A stretch of 64,000 nt of DNA from Ancylostoma caninum (Eukaryota; Nematoda; Chromadorea; Rhabditida; Ancylostomatidae): contig JBAJFG010000264.1 in the NCBI GenBank assembly GCA_037903475.1, positions 248,001 to 312,000 on the forward strand, in the 5' to 3' direction. Of this stretch, positions 30,380 through 42,516 are shown piece after piece; positions within the stretch are counted from its first letter, which is position 1; each line of letters opens with the position of its first letter. The notes under the pieces are model-generated. The model saw nothing but the letters and a program-made list of their open reading frames with translations. It was not told where the DNA came from and did no database searches. The translations under genes were made by a program, and so were the position numbers.

Positions 30380-32021
30380 TGAACTTCAGAGACGGTTCTT
30401 CCGCAGATCGCAGTAGTAGTCCTTCACGTTGTCAGCCTCCGCAAATTTAGGTTCTTCTCCTCTAAAACGATGAGCTAGTTCTCCTAGACCCACTAATATT
30501 TTCTCCCTTCTGAAAAAATACCACTACCATGCTGAAATCTGTTGTCATGTTCCGCCGAACGAATTCCTGCAAAGCCCTCTTGTGAAGAGAATTGAGAGAG
30601 CAGAGCGCCTTCTTCACCATAATGTTTCTCACAATGTTTCCGTTACGAGATAGGGCTTTTCAGACGGTCGTCTTTAGGACCGGGTGCTTCAACTCTCCTT
30701 GGATCCGGGTGAGCGACAAGCAAGTATTAGACGCTGTACAGACCTCTCGTCATGTACTGTAAGAGTTCTTCGGTGGGCGTTCTCCTCGCTGTTGTACTCA
30801 TCGGGATTTATCAGATAAGTAGAAACCAGGCGGTGGGTAAGGCCAACCTGCCTCTGTTGTGACTTGACTGCTGAGCACTGCCTAAAGCGCGAATTTGGGC
30901 TTGCTTCTCCGTGCTTGAGCGTCTACTGCGGAGCATATCGAGGGAAATGGGAAACCGCTATTTGTCATCCCTAGATTTACAATTTTTTCGTAAGCAAGCT
31001 GGAACGAGTCAGTTGCTATTATCCACTAGTGTGCATATAGATGTGAAACATGGGAAATACAGGAAGGTCGAATTTGAAAGTTGGAAAAAAGAGTGCGGTG
31101 CAGGAATTTGGTCCCACGGTTATTTTGTCCGCTTTAAGGCAGCAGCCACGGGAATTTTCGACCTCGAGATTTCAGCACAATTTAGCGTAACCACGTGCGC
31201 TGATCACTGTTACAGTGCTCAAAACAGTCGAAACTTTCGGGATGCTTTTTTCGTTTTCTCGAACATCTCAACTCATTCCCTTCGAACAGGTTGGGCCGAG
31301 TTGCGCGATCTGTTTAATGTGGACCGATTCAAAAAAGTCAATACCGCGGCCTTTTATGCCAGCTGTTTTTTTTTTCGAATCAGTTTTTAGCACTGCTTTG
31401 CAGTGTTTCTGAAGTTGTTTCTGCAGGAAACAAATATTTGAAAAGGAAGCCAAACCCAGTTAGTTTGCCCCAGAAACAACGATTTCTAAAACAACGTCAG
31501 TACAATGAAAGAATTCAAAATTGAAAAAACTGACGAAAGAAAAACGGCGGTTCTAGTAACCAAACAAGTAGATTCGTTGTAAAATAGTAGGTAGAAGATT
31601 TTGTTGTGATAGGTAATGTGAGAAAGGAGGGCTAAAGACAAAAGAAGGGCCTTATAACAACAAGAACAGAAATGGCTGCCCACATGACCAGTTGGCGGCA
31701 ACGGTCCGCTGCCGCCACAACTCGATCGAACAACCCCACGCTGATCCTGCTAATCCAGGATCTTGGATATTCATCTATTTATATCTTAGGAACGGTCGAG
31801 TTTTCCGTGCTGCTGTCTTTGTGGAATTGTTGGAACAGTTGGAAAGGTTGCAAAACGCTCATATTCTGAGACTCGAAAATTTACGCGATTGCTGCCTTTA
31901 ATCTATTTCATAGGTGGAATAGTGGTGAGCACGGGTCTCCGAAAGTGAAGGTCGAACGTGAATATCGGAAGTCTAAAAGCGAAGGTCAAAGTGGCTTTCC
32001 AACAAATCGTGAGCGTCGACA
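30380..32021. other. No confident gene
   Basis: The longest frame, 30911-31390 (+, 159 codons), has no recognisable domain and overlaps other frames, so I do not call it. GGCGGCAACGGTCCGCTGCC at 31692 is a short GC-rich palindrome-like stretch. Confidence 0.3.
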
Positions 32022-32033
32022 GGGGGGGGGGGG
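32022..32033 (+). repeat. Poly-G tract, 12 bp
   Basis: Twelve consecutive G residues. Similar tracts occur at 3459-3469, 32162-32175, 33066-33079, 45505-45515 (as C) and 62416-62425. Confidence 0.9.
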
Positions 32034-32155
32034 AGTTCGTCGTAATGGTTAGGTGGTTATATGAGATTTGTCGATTTCTTTATTGTCATTTTCATCGTAG
32101 TAAAAATAAATGTTTCGAAAAGAGAACTCGTTTAACTTAAGGATAACGGCTCTGC

Positions 32156-32175
32156 GGGGGAGGGGGGGGGGGGGG
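32156..32175 (+). repeat. Poly-G tract, 5 + 14 bp
   Basis: Five G, one A, then fourteen G. Possible G-quadruplex former. Confidence 0.9.
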
Positions 32176-32491
32176 CGAAGGAATAGGTGTTACGGAGGAA
32201 CATGGCGAGGACAGTGCTAATGTGATTGTGATCTGAGATGTTATATTGATCTATTAGATTCTATTTCCGTCCATTAAAAAGTCCTAGTTTCTGCATGCTG
32301 CACCTGGATAATTCGTATTATTATGATCAAGAATGTTTTTGCTTGCTTCCATCTCTACTCCTGCTTTTTTATTTTGGAAGAAATTACGTTGGTTTTGCGT
32401 TACGTAAAATTGCAGTACATGCAGTTAACGCTACAGTGTGAAAACCAATATTATTATTACTAGAATTTGTTAGGTTGTATGCGGCACTCAC

Positions 32492-32713
32492 CACATATTG
32501 ATAGAAGTTACGAGCCTGAAAGGAAGGATTTTTAGACTGTTCTCGAAATAATTTGGCGTAGCCTTGTTGAGCCAACACAGAGTTGTTATAAATCTTAATT
32601 AGGGCGGCTACGATACTGCCTTCTCCAGAGCATGAAAGGCCAATATCCAGCAATTTATCGCAGGAAACACTGCCGCTATAGTCCTCGAGGACTGTAGCAC
32701 CCTGCGCCGCCAT
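32492..32713 (-). CDS. Possible exon of an unrecognised protein
   Basis: The minus-strand frame reads ATVLEDYSGSVSCDKLLDIG, then IVAALIKIYNNSVLAQQGYA and PSFQARNFYQYV. It ends at a good splice donor, ATGTG|GTGAGTGCC (32492/32491). Composition is typical of a globular protein, unlike the repeat-derived frames nearby. No upstream exon or start could be fixed, because a minisatellite (32700-32930) lies directly upstream. The region further 5' on this strand (to 33027) is low-complexity. It could be a host exon or a fragment of an element gene. Confidence 0.35.
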
Positions 32714-32930
32714 CGCTGGCGACTATGAAGCCGGTGCGTATCGATTCTGGAAGGAGCGTCGCGGCGCTCGCGGCGACCGTGATGTCGGTGTCTATCGATT
32801 GGTCTCCAACATTGACGATCGGTGGCCGCTAATGTTGGCGACTGTGGCGTCGGTGCATATCGATTATGGGCGGTCGCGCTCGCCTTCGACGGCGACGCAT
32901 GGTGCTGTACTCCTCGAGGAGTGTAGCGGC
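32700..32930. repeat. Minisatellite, roughly 58-bp period
   Basis: Three times a GGCGACTGTGGCGTCGGTGC-like block is followed by ATATCGATT-like sequence (near 32715, 32775 and 32845). The flanks carry near-palindromes with CTCGAG centres: TCCTCGAGGA near 32683 and 32912. Confidence 0.6.
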
Positions 32931-33065
32931 TACCAAACACCACTTCAACCTCCCACGAATTCTTGATCTCTCTCGTCATAGGACCGACCGAAAAAATATA
33001 TAATGCCGTACCGATCTCACGATGCACCGATGGGGTTGGTTACAAAAGAGTTAAAGAGTGGGGGC

Positions 33066-33079
33066 GGGGGGGGGGGGGG
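33066..33079 (+). repeat. Poly-G tract, 14 bp
   Basis: Fourteen consecutive G residues after GGGGC. Confidence 0.9.
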
Positions 33080-33748
33080 ATACTATAATAATAGGAATCC
33101 ATCAAAGATTAGAAGAGAATCTGTACAAGGGTATAAGTTTCCTACCTGAACCACCTAGAGATTAGCTACTGCAGTAAAACTTCAAAGGAGCAATTATGGA
33201 TCTCTCAAAGTTCAATGCTTTTTCATCCCGTCATTTTATGTGATTTAACCAATTTTTTAAGGATTTTTACCACGGTTTTTATAACCACCAAACATAGGCT
33301 CTTTTTCGTTACTTATCTGGTTCCGCTGAATGTTCTTCCAGATGTTCTCATGGATTCTAATAGCTAGTCCCTAGACTCCGCCCATAAACTGGCTGAATTA
33401 ACGAAATGCCGCATTGTCATGAAGCAATACAATTCTGTCTAAGGCCTGCATTGATCCACATCTTCTCAATCGTGAACGTCCAATCCGGGTTGTACGCTCT
33501 TCGAAAGAATCGATGTTCATGGCCAAGTTCGTGGACACCGACTCCATTAACTGCATGACCAAACCCACGAATGTATGAACCGTTTCGGCACTGCAGGTTA
33601 TCATCCACCATTTCTACTCTGACCTTTTTCACAGCCACGTCCACATCTCGTCATCTTAGAGAAAATGGATGAAGATGGATTTGATCTGATACATTCGGTT
33701 CTCCCTTCAGAAGTCCTACATGCCATTAAGTCGGTTCCGACTGTTCTA

Positions 33749-33780
33749 TTAGGTTGATGCAAAAGTTTGGTAGTTTTTTT
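33749..33780 (+). mobile_element. Mariner-type terminal repeat, solo end
   Basis: TA followed by TTAGGTTGATGCAAAAGTTT, the usual start of a mariner element. No matching opposite end was found in the following 2 kb, so this is a truncated or solo end. Confidence 0.55.
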
Positions 33781-35435
33781 TTCTTCAAAATTCTATATTT
33801 TTTCCTAGATGTCATGTAACTTATGTTAAAGGCAACACCCAAGGTTATTTTGCTCTACCAGGTTTTGCTATTTTCTTTGGTTAACGACCATGGTGAAAAC
33901 GAAATCATGGATCAGTTTTATCAAATCCTTCGAAAAAGGTGGTTTTCGCTGACACCAGTTTAGCTTATTTGCGAAGAATGGCCGAGATGCCCGGACTTGA
34001 AACTGGAGGAGGCGGTAATGAAAGCAAGTTTTATCATAATGAAAGCAAGTTTTATCATAAGAAGAAGAGTGATTGTAAACGAAAACACCCATTCATTTTA
34101 TGCTAAATACAACTCATCCCAACTGATCTTCAGCACACAATTTATCCCTTTATATCTCGAAGGTACTGACGTCTACGACTGTGCAACTTTTGTAGATTGA
34201 TGGGACAACTGTCATGTACCCAAAATGATCAAAATCTCCGACATCAAAATTTCCGTAGGTGCTGTCTTTAATGGACCTGAACAGCAATTCCTGCTCTTCT
34301 TTGTCATTGGCGAATGACTGTCTGTTACGGTTAGAAGCTAGGAAATGTTCGGAAATTCGCAGACACAGCATTTTCAATTTTCCTTTTCCGCATGATTATC
34401 CAGTAAGATGACTAGCAATTTGGTTCGAAACACTTTGCTGTCGTATAACGAAGAGACCGCTACCAAATCCGCTGTCGAACTCCGACATGATGGCTTCCGT
34501 TTTAGAGGAATGCAGACAAACATTTTTGAAGCGTTTTCTTTGTTTTTTTTTTCTGAAATTGTTGCTGGACGATCCAATACATGCTGTTAATTTTAACACT
34601 AAGCACCTGTAGTTACCTATACTTGTCACTTGGTCCATAAAGTCGAGAATGCTTCGATAGAGGAACGCTTAGGACGCACGAAGGCCCGTTTCCTGCCCGG
34701 TCAAAATCGGCCAAGCTTCAGAATCTGTTCTGAATTTCGATGACTTTGCCGGCAAACGATTCACCACCCATCGCATTCTCCAGGAATTTTGCGCAATGCC
34801 TGTCACTATCCCCAACTTCAGAAGCTCTTGCTACCTAAAAAGAACATTCATTCAAACATTCCGAAGCAAAAATAGCAGTCTATGACTTCTTCGCTTGCCA
34901 CTTTCTCGTGGTCTGTTTATAGGGCGCCAGGGTTGTGCTCATGAAGATGTGTTCAAGTGCTCAATGGTCTCTAATAATCACAGAAATTATACCGCTTGTC
35001 AAAGTCCGGTGAAGTGAAAGAACAAATGGACGAGAAAAAAACGACAAAAAAATCGCACCAATCTAATATTTGCACAGGTACAATAAAAAAAGATTTTGCA
35101 GGGCAAGAAGTAAATAGATAGTTGCTTGGTGTGAGACATTTTTCACATCTCTGAGGTTTGTACAATTGATTTCTTCTAACCTTTGATGTTGTGCCGCAAT
35201 CACAGTCTTTGCCGCAGTGGCGGTCTCCACAGAACATTCAGTCTTTGAGAGTGGCTGGTATTCCGCTTGAGCCTGGTTGTGGGCTCCCGGCTCGTCGTAT
35301 TTGTGAGGCTAGTTTCGGTTTTCGTGCGACCACAGATGTAATTGCCTTTCTGCAATCACGGGCTTCCATTCCTTCTAGTCGTACCGCCAAGTCTTCCAGC
35401 ACAACCATTAAAAATGTGGTAGTGATTGCTTAAGT
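33781..35435. other. No gene seen
   Basis: AT-rich DNA. There is a 20-bp tandem duplication, ATGAAAGCAAGTTTTATCAT, at about 34018-34057. AAAGGCAACACCCAAGG near 33830 belongs to the dispersed AAAGGCAACACCC motif. No supported gene. Confidence 0.35.
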
Positions 35436-35518
35436 AATTGCTCAAAGGCAACACCCACGAAAAAAAAAAAACGTGTCACTCACATCTTAGCGCGGGCTTC
35501 TGACTATGAGGACCATGA

Positions 35519-36890
35519 ATGAAGCGGTTAACTTTGTCAGAACTCACTAAAATGGCTCTCGGATACAGTCTGTTAGCCCAGAACGCGCACCAGAGCGAAC
35601 GTCACGGCCAATCCAACGTAGGCGCGGTCCTCCGACTGCCAATCGATACGATGGCGCCCGAGCAGTGGCCGGTAAGTGTTTTGCTAACTTTTTTCTACTT
35701 CTTCTTATTTCGTTGACGTTCTTCTTCTTTTCTCGTTCTTCTTCTTTTTTATTCTTTTCTGATTTTTCCAGTTAGAATTTGTTGTCTTTTGATGGCGTTT
35801 GTTGTGGCAACTTCCTTGCATTATTTTCTTCGCCTTGTTTTGAATCTTCTTTTTTCTTCATTTGTTGGTTTATTGTTTTTCCTTGTCCTGTTAGTGCTGT
35901 CTTTTCAGGTGTTGCTTCACGTTCTGAGGAGCTACGAATGGTAGGTGAGCCTACAGATTCTCCCTGACATGGTCCTACCAGGTTAGTTCTTTATTTTTAC
36001 CTCGTTACTTCCGTTTTACAACCTTCTCTCCTTGCTGATGAGTTCCGGGAAAGGTTGTAATTTCTTTTTCTTATAATTTTCCTCACCTATTGTCCGTTCG
36101 AGGATAGGAACGATACGGACGGTCTGTGTTTTTTTTTCTCAGTTTCTGTTCAACTTTCATAATGAGAACTTGCTACTAATTGATTTGTTTGTGACTTTTT
36201 GCTTTTTTAAGGGACCACTCCTGTTTTTTTCTGTGTGCCTTTTATTCTCTTCAATACCGCTCGACTTTGAAGAGAAAATAGAATCCAAAAAAGGTATATC
36301 AGAAATAAAACTTGATATGCTTATTCACCTGATCACTTGCGCGCAAGGTGGCAAAGTTCAGTCGATTTGAACCCATGGGAGATGTCTTGGTTACAAACTG
36401 CACGTACTGCGCAACGAGCATGCATGGACCTTTCGTGGCGCTTAAAAAACTATGGGACGCATTGCATACAAGGGTCTAGCACGGAACACATCACGGGTTT
36501 ACCGGGAAAACATTCCCCTTATCCAGCTATAATATCACGGGGTCCTTTTTCTCACGGAGGAGAGGAAACCTGGGATACCGGGCTTGAAGATGGGGAAGCC
36601 GGTGACCCAAAACAAAAACAAACAACGAAGACAACTTTATCACTGCACAGAAGAAACCAAAACTGGTAGGAGAGGGGGTGGGATAGCATGCGACAACAGG
36701 GAATGAGAGTTGGGAAAAACAAAATGCGCGCAAGATAAAATAAAATAGAGTGGACTCGCCGTTAAACCTACAATGAAAAAACGGGTGCGGGGAAAACTCG
36801 TCCAGCTCCGCCCACTCGTGGCGGGACCAGTCAACGCTGCCAGCCGCCACTCCTTTGATTTAGGAGCAGCGGGTCTCTTATTTCAACTCA
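35519..36890 (+). repeat. Palindromic complex, copy 1 (plus): exon-intron-exon repeat
   Basis: The exon-like frame from 35519 ends GAVLRLPIDTMAPEQWP at a donor CCG|GTAAGTGTT (about 35670). A 100-bp T-rich intron ends TTTTTCCAG (about 35771). Further segments at 35830-36180 and 36738-36885 are found inverted at 38060-38650. The exon with the same donor recurs inverted at 41490-41580. Amino-acid conservation across copies at the exon suggests it was once coding. The protein is unknown. Confidence 0.55.
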
Positions 36891-37341
36891 CAACGGTAAC
36901 TACGGTTAAGAGAGACAAACAGGTTTTGAAGTCTTTGGTGATTCCCTCCATTCACCTTCGAGTATCGCGCGGGTCGAGCTCATGCTTCCACGTATACTTC
37001 CACGCATCATTTCCTAAGGCGTTTTAAAGTGTCGAGAACCTAGAAATCCCTGCGACTAATAGGTTAGAATATATGCGGTGTATCAAAAGCAACTTGGTAC
37101 TCTCAACGCTGCAATACATCTATGACCACTGTTTTCAGAATTCTGAATTGAATTAATGGCAAGTTTTGACTCGTGGTGGTGCTACCAACAGGTACTGGTG
37201 CAATAAGATTTCCAATCCCTACACGTCTAGCAACATAAGTTAGCAACTGAAGATTGAGTAGTTGTTACAGTGGCAGTGAAGACATCGTGATGAACAGAGC
37301 CGGTGAACAAGATCCACTATTCTCTACTAAAGCATACTTGA

Positions 37342-37788
37342 ATGCGCAAGATACGAATAACTCCGGAGGACTTTCATAGAAGTAGTTGTCACTACTCAAG
37401 TACACTCCAGCAGAATACTCAAACCAAAGAGAAGATTCTGGAGAACGATATCAGTGTTGTAGCGCTTCTAGACGACTACATTAAACGACGTCAACCCGCG
37501 TTCATGGAAATAATACCTAGATTCACCATAATGGATAATCCTCTTGATATCGAAATTCAGATGCTTATTTTGAAGTTTATGGTACAAATACCGCTTCTCG
37601 AGCCTTACACAAGCGCATACATACTCGCAAGGATAGGCGGCTCTTATTGTTTATGTACACTTATCTCAGTTTTCAATTATTTTATAAATGAAAGATCAAG
37701 CTTTCCTTTCTCATGGAGCTTGTTCTCAGTTCTACTACTTCTACTTTTTACTCTCATTTTACTATTTTCAACAACAGCACTTAATTGA
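37342..37788 (+). CDS. Hypothetical 148-codon protein in the loop of the palindromic complex
   Basis: An ATG-started frame in the unique DNA between the inverted copies (36890-38060). The first 90 residues are mixed and charged (KEKILENDISVVALLDDYIK). The rest has two hydrophobic stretches, one ending at a Cys pair (GGSYCLCTLISVF) and one strongly so (LFSVLLLLLFTLILLF), so a membrane protein is possible. No family recognised. A chance frame cannot be excluded, since the region is AT-rich. Confidence 0.3.
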   Translation: MRKIRITPEDFHRSSCHYSSTLQQNTQTKEKILENDISVVALLDDYIKRRQPAFMEIIPRFTIMDNPLDIEIQMLILKFMVQIPLLEPYTSAYILARIGGSYCLCTLISVFNYFINERSSFPFSWSLFSVLLLLLFTLILLFSTTALN

Positions 37789-38059
37789 TCTGTGGCACCG
37801 GTGTTCCAGTCGTATTGCAAAAAAGCATCCTCTAAAAAGGAAACAAAAAACAGAGCTTTGAATGTTGCATCCATGCGTATTTTCTCACGACTCGAAGCGA
37901 TAGTATTTTCGCTAAGAATTCAGTAACTATTCAAGGAAACTGCCCAAAAATGTGGAACATTCAAAGGAAGCCACTTTCGAAACATGAGGGCATCGTCACG
38001 TGCACAAAAAACGGAAGAAAATGAAGCATTGCTCTTGACAAAACAATAATGAGTGGTAA

Positions 38060-38870
38060 TAAGAGAGCTGCTGCTCCTAAATTAAAGGGATGGCGGCTGG
38101 AATCGTTGGCTGGTCTCGCCACGAGTGAGCGGAGTCGAACGAGATTTCCCCGCAGCCGTATTTTCGTTGTAGGTTTAATGGCGAGTAATAGAGTGGTCTC
38201 TTAAGCTATGTCAGCGGGTCCTCTTTCCTAGACAGAGGTAAGGAAGCCCAGGACACAGAGCTTAAGAAATGGGCATGAATGCACAAAAGAAAAAGTCACA
38301 AGCAAATCAATCAGTAGCGATTTCTCATTATAAAAGTTCAACAGAAACTAAGAAAATACACAAACCGTCCGTTTCGTTCCTACTCTTGCACGGACAATAT
38401 GTGAAGAAAATTATAAGAAAAAGAAATCCCCCGGAACCCATCAGCAAGGAGAGGAAGTCGTGGAATTTAAGTAATGAGGTAAAAATAAAGAACTAACCTA
38501 TTGGGATCGTATCAAGGGAGAATCTGTAGGCTCACATACCATTCGTTGCTGCTCAGAACGTGAAGCGACACCTGAAGATACATAAAACAGCACAAACAGG
38601 ACAAGGAATAACAATAAACCACAAATGAAGGAAAAAAAGATTCAAAACAAGGAACTCCGGTACCTGGACTCGGGCGCGGGCTGATCCTGATTGGGGTCAT
38701 TGATTTGTCGCTGGAGCGCACAGCAGGCAACTCCGCACATAGAGGTTGTTTCATGTGTTGATTGCAGTTATCAACACTGTTTTGCTGATCAGCGACACTA
38801 AACCTACATACAGTACTCCTATTAGTTTTAACACTTCAAGCAAAAAGGCTGTTTTTCAGTTTTTCCTTTC
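38060..38870 (-). repeat. Palindromic complex, copy 2 (minus)
   Basis: 38060-38195 is the inverse of 36738-36885 (shared GTAGGTTTAA, CGCCACGAGTG). 38320-38450 is the inverse of 36055-36175 (CTTATAATTTTC, AACGGACGGT). 38500-38650 is the inverse of 35830-35975. Beyond this, 38640-38870 is the inverse of 41120-41310 (GACTCGGGCGCGG, GCTGATCAGC), so a third copy lies at 41120-41680. Confidence 0.6.
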
Positions 38871-39127
38871 ATTAGGCACCTTTTAGTTGTGTCATATACG
38901 GAGGCGAGAGTTATAGAGAGCTATTATTTCCCTAACAAGGGAAGTGCAAGAGGCTAACCACGGGGATCGAAACGAAACATCCATTTTTGGTAACATTGTC
39001 TAAGGCTATGTTAATGTATGTACATCATTTTCGCCCAATGGTCCTGATGCGCGCAGGAGAGCGCGCCAAAGACTTTTCGGCGTCACTCATCTCCCACACG
39101 CCCTAGATCTTTGAAAAGGTCTTCTGG

Positions 39128-39341
39128 ACTGAAACTTTGCACATGGGGGTTATTTGAGGTGCTGAGTACGAATATCATATCCATTTTGTACCGTAACGCT
39201 GTTTTTGTAGCGTTACGGCAAGTGCACCACCCCATACTACCGTGCACCTACCGTAACCCTACAAAAATAGCCTTACGGTACAAAATGGATATGATATTCG
39301 TATTTAGCACCTCAAATAACCCCCATATGCGAAGTTTCAGT
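39128..39341. mobile_element. 214-bp fold-back MITE
   Basis: Arms of about 100 bp (39128-39227 and 39243-39341) are almost perfectly complementary. Both hold CATATCCATTTTGTACCGTA and GGTTATTTGAGGTGCT, around a loop of about 15 bp. Half-copies of its end (CCCCCACGTGCAAAG) occur near 41214. Confidence 0.85.
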
Positions 39342-39712
39342 CAGAAAAATTTTTTTGAAGAGATTGGGTTCATGATGGTTGAATAATACCAATTTTCTAG
39401 TGCGCTGTCAATGGAGTCCTGGCTTGGATTCATGGAATTTTGGCCACGCAATCCAGCAGTGGTTGGCGTGATTAGCTGTCCCATGGATCACCGAACGTTT
39501 GCAGACGCATTTTTGAATAACCTGGTTCCGCCTGGTTACGCGACCATGAGTCCTTGCTCCAATCACAGCCGCGATGAGGTGGCCGAGTGAGTAACGAATT
39601 GGACGAAGTTCCCGCAGTAATTCTTGTAATGGCGCACATATCTGATGTGTTTTAGTCATTAGAAATACTCTAAACAAGTTTAAAAGCCTCAAATTCAAAA
39701 ATGCAAAATGGA

Positions 39713-39790
39713 TTCCGCCGACGGGATCCAAACCCTCGACCCTCTGGCTGAAAATCCGACACGCTACCCACTCGACCACTCCGCCACGGC
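39713..39790 (-). repeat. tRNA-like segment (tRNA-derived SINE or pseudo-tRNA)
   Basis: Minus strand reads GCCGTGGCGGAGTGGTCGAG, an A-box-like TGGTCGAGTGG, and GGTTTGGATCC, a degraded B-box. It ends CGGCGGAA, which can pair with the GCCG start. The length, 78 nt, fits a tRNA. The anticodon arm does not pair well and the B-box is mutated, so I do not call a functional tRNA. Confidence 0.5.
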
Positions 39791-40135
39791 TGGCATGCCT
39801 GTGGCAATTGCTCATGATCGCATACCCAGCGGAGCAGGGTCGTTCACAATTGTGTCTTCAAACACTATACAGTCCACGAGACAGCTAATTACAGTAATCT
39901 CAGTAAGTTTGAGCCGTCAACGTCGCATAAATCGCCTGTAAAATGAACCCCTATGGCAGCGAAGAAGAAAAATCTTGGACGCGCTCTCCCGGGTGCATCC
40001 TGACCATTGGGCAAAAATAATATGTATGCATTATAATCACCTTAGACAAGGCTTCTGAAAATGGGTGGCTCGCTGGGATCCCCGGGGTTAGCCTCTCGCA
40101 CTTCCCTTGTAAGCAAATTTTTTGGTCACTCTTTT

Positions 40136-41119
40136 CCACAGCGACAATTTATCTAACGTGAGTAGTAAGTTTCGAGCATACGAAATGGAACGTCCATCAA
40201 TGAAAAACGGCATTACCAACACCAGTTAATCTCGAATGGCCACCAAAACTGCCCAAGTATTCTGAGCTAACTATGAAGAAGACGTTGCGCTCAAAATCTC
40301 GCTCGTAAGCGATTTCCAGAACTGGTCTTGTACTTGGCCTCGAAGACACCAACCACCTTGATCGACCTAATTTTTCTTTGGAAATATGAAATTTGTCCGA
40401 GAGCAATCACATGGTCTACATGGCCATCATATTTCACCATTCAAATGAGACATTCTGCGGAAAGAGTTCAGCTGCAATGGTCAAGTCGTTCACCCTAAGA
40501 TAACGCCAGGCTTCATTCACACTGCCACCCCCGTTAACGCGGACGTCCGAGAGCTTTGTTGATGATGTTCTTCTGTGCATACAATATGGCAGTAGCGGAA
40601 GGAAAGCGCTTTAGAACAGTAAAGGGGACATTCTACCGAAAATTGGCAATTGTAAGGAAAACCCATGACTGGAAAGATCGCAAGCACTTATACTGACACC
40701 CATTACTTCCTTGCTCTTGCAAGATCTCCAATTCCTTGATATTTATAGTCTGTTCCACGGGGGAAGATAGTTGGGGACGCGCCGCAGAGAAGAAGAGGGC
40801 GGGAAAGCGCGCAGAGATTGAAGAGGGTGCAGAGAAAAGGAGACACTGTGCACAATTACTCAACTATCATCGCTGGCGAAACAGACTATAACTAACCTTC
40901 AGAGCTTTCAAAGCTACTTGATGGAGGATTAGTGAAATGATTAGGGAGGGTGTGGCTGCACTAAGCAACTATGGTCGCAAAACTCCGTTTCATATTGTGA
41001 CATAATGTAATGTCATTGAGTATAACTGGAGTATGTCACTGGTATCGAATCGTGAAGAACATTTTTTCTCAACAAAAATGGAAAATGTGTCCAATATGAG
41101 CTATTTCAGCCCTTTTGTT
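40136..41119. other. No confident gene
   Basis: Short frames on both strands (40197-40406 minus; 40633-40863 minus) without recognisable domains. Confidence 0.35.
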
Positions 41120-41680
41120 TAAGATGTCAAAATCAATAGAAGTACTGTATGTAGTTTCAGTGTCGCTAATCAGCAAAACAGTGCTGATAATTGCAATCAC
41201 CACATGAAATAACCCCCACGTGCAAAGTTGCCTGCTTTGTGCTCCAGTGACCCATCAATGACCCAATCAGAATCAGCCCCGCGCCCGAGTCCTTTTACCG
41301 GAGTTCCAAAACAAGGCGAGGAAAATAATGCAAGGAAGTTGCCACAAGAAACGCCATCAAAGGACTACAAATTCTAACTGGGAGAATAAGGAAAAATAAA
41401 AAAAGGTCCAGGAAAGACGAGAAAAAGCAAGAGAGAAAGAAAAGATTCAAAGAAATAAGGAAGAAGTAGAGAAAGGTTAACAAAAACACTCACCGGCCAC
41501 TGCTCGGGCGCTATCGTATCGATTGGTAGTCGGAGGACCGCGCCCACGTTGGCCGTGACTGCGGGCGAAGTCCAGTCTGAGCTAATAGATTGTATGTACT
41601 TCCAATTCGCTACATTGTGGGTGGTCGAGTTACGCGGGTGGAGTGGGTCATGAAAATTGATAATGCTGCCTTTGTTGCCA
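41120..41680 (-). repeat. Palindromic complex, copy 3 (minus)
   Basis: The minus strand carries the same exon as copy 1, ending GAVLRLPIDTIAPEQWP at donor CCG|GTGAGTGTT (about 41497). A T-rich intron ends TTCTCCCAG, then TTAGAATTTGTAGTCCTTTG follows. 41120-41310 matches 38640-38870 in the same orientation. Confidence 0.6.
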
Positions 41681-42516
41681 ACGGATTTCTTGGCGCAACT
41701 AGATTTTCGACTAATTTTTCAGCTTTTCTAGAGGAGAGAAAGCTCAAACGAAAATGAAATGGAATGTCCACTACAGAGACATACATACCTCAAAAAAAGA
41801 AACAAAACTTACGGTTAAGTGCAAAGAGCTAACAAACAGAAAACGCCATATTTGGTTTCGAAAGTTTCGGGAAAAAAGAGGGATCGTAAGGTCTAGTAAC
41901 AAGTGAAAGAACGCAAATGGGATAGACAAATGGGATAGACAAATCATTACAATGTAAAAATTCTCGGGGTGAGCTTGGAAAACAAACGTTTTCTTTGGAA
42001 ATCTGATTGACTGCGGCAGAAAACAGCTGATTCGTATCGCGCTACAACTCATCCGCAGATGCCCGGATACTTTGTCTAACTTGTCATATATTAGGACTGC
42101 AGGTGCCTGTGTCTGCGCAACTTGCATAACGTTACCTGGACTATTGTCCAGACTCCAAAACATTCAAAGTTTCGGACATGAAAATTATCATGGATGCTGC
42201 CTTTAAAGAGGGTATTGATTGAATATTATCTATCTTGTTTTTTTTAGTATGTTAAATTTAGAGTTCAAAATTATTCCCGTCGTTTGTATTGGGTTTGCGA
42301 TAAGCTCGTGCGGTTTTTTTTTCAACTTGCTGGGATTTTAACTTATTTCGATGACATATTATAGATCATTCCGTATTATATATCATTATTGTCTTCTCTT
42401 TAGGAATATTATAACTGATTCCCTGAATACCCGCCTCACCTTATTTTCTATCGCGTGGAATGTGACCCTCCAATTCGTCATGCACGACATCCCCCTACTG
42501 TGCGACTTCAATTCTA
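41681..42516. other. No gene seen
   Basis: AT-rich. There is an exact 13-bp tandem duplication, AAATGGGATAGAC, near 41917-41942. A TGCTGCCTTTAAAG dispersed motif lies near 42192. No supported gene. Confidence 0.35.

Larger units (their letters stand above)
38934..40135. mobile_element. Element bounded by inverted repeats of about 150 bp
   Basis: ACAAGGGAAGTGCAAGAGGC at about 38935 matches the inverse of GCCTCTCGCACTTCCCTTGT at about 40091-40110. Matching extends through CCATTTT...AAGGC, TATGTA, CCCAATGGTC and the GCGCGCC block over about 150 bp on each side. Between the arms are a smaller fold-back (39128-39341) and a tRNA-like segment (39713-39790). No transposase seen. Confidence 0.6.

Noticed and set aside
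30911..31390. 159-codon plus-strand frame as a gene
   Set aside because: No domain, no splice or promoter support, and overlapping frames of similar quality.
33417..33644. HELGH motif suggesting a zinc metalloprotease
   Set aside because: No further protease residues or domain context. An overlapping frame reads LLHDNAAF, which resembles a mariner transposase motif. Neither is strong enough to call.
39713..39790. A functional tRNA gene
   Set aside because: The B-box is mutated and the anticodon stem does not pair; it sits inside repeat DNA.
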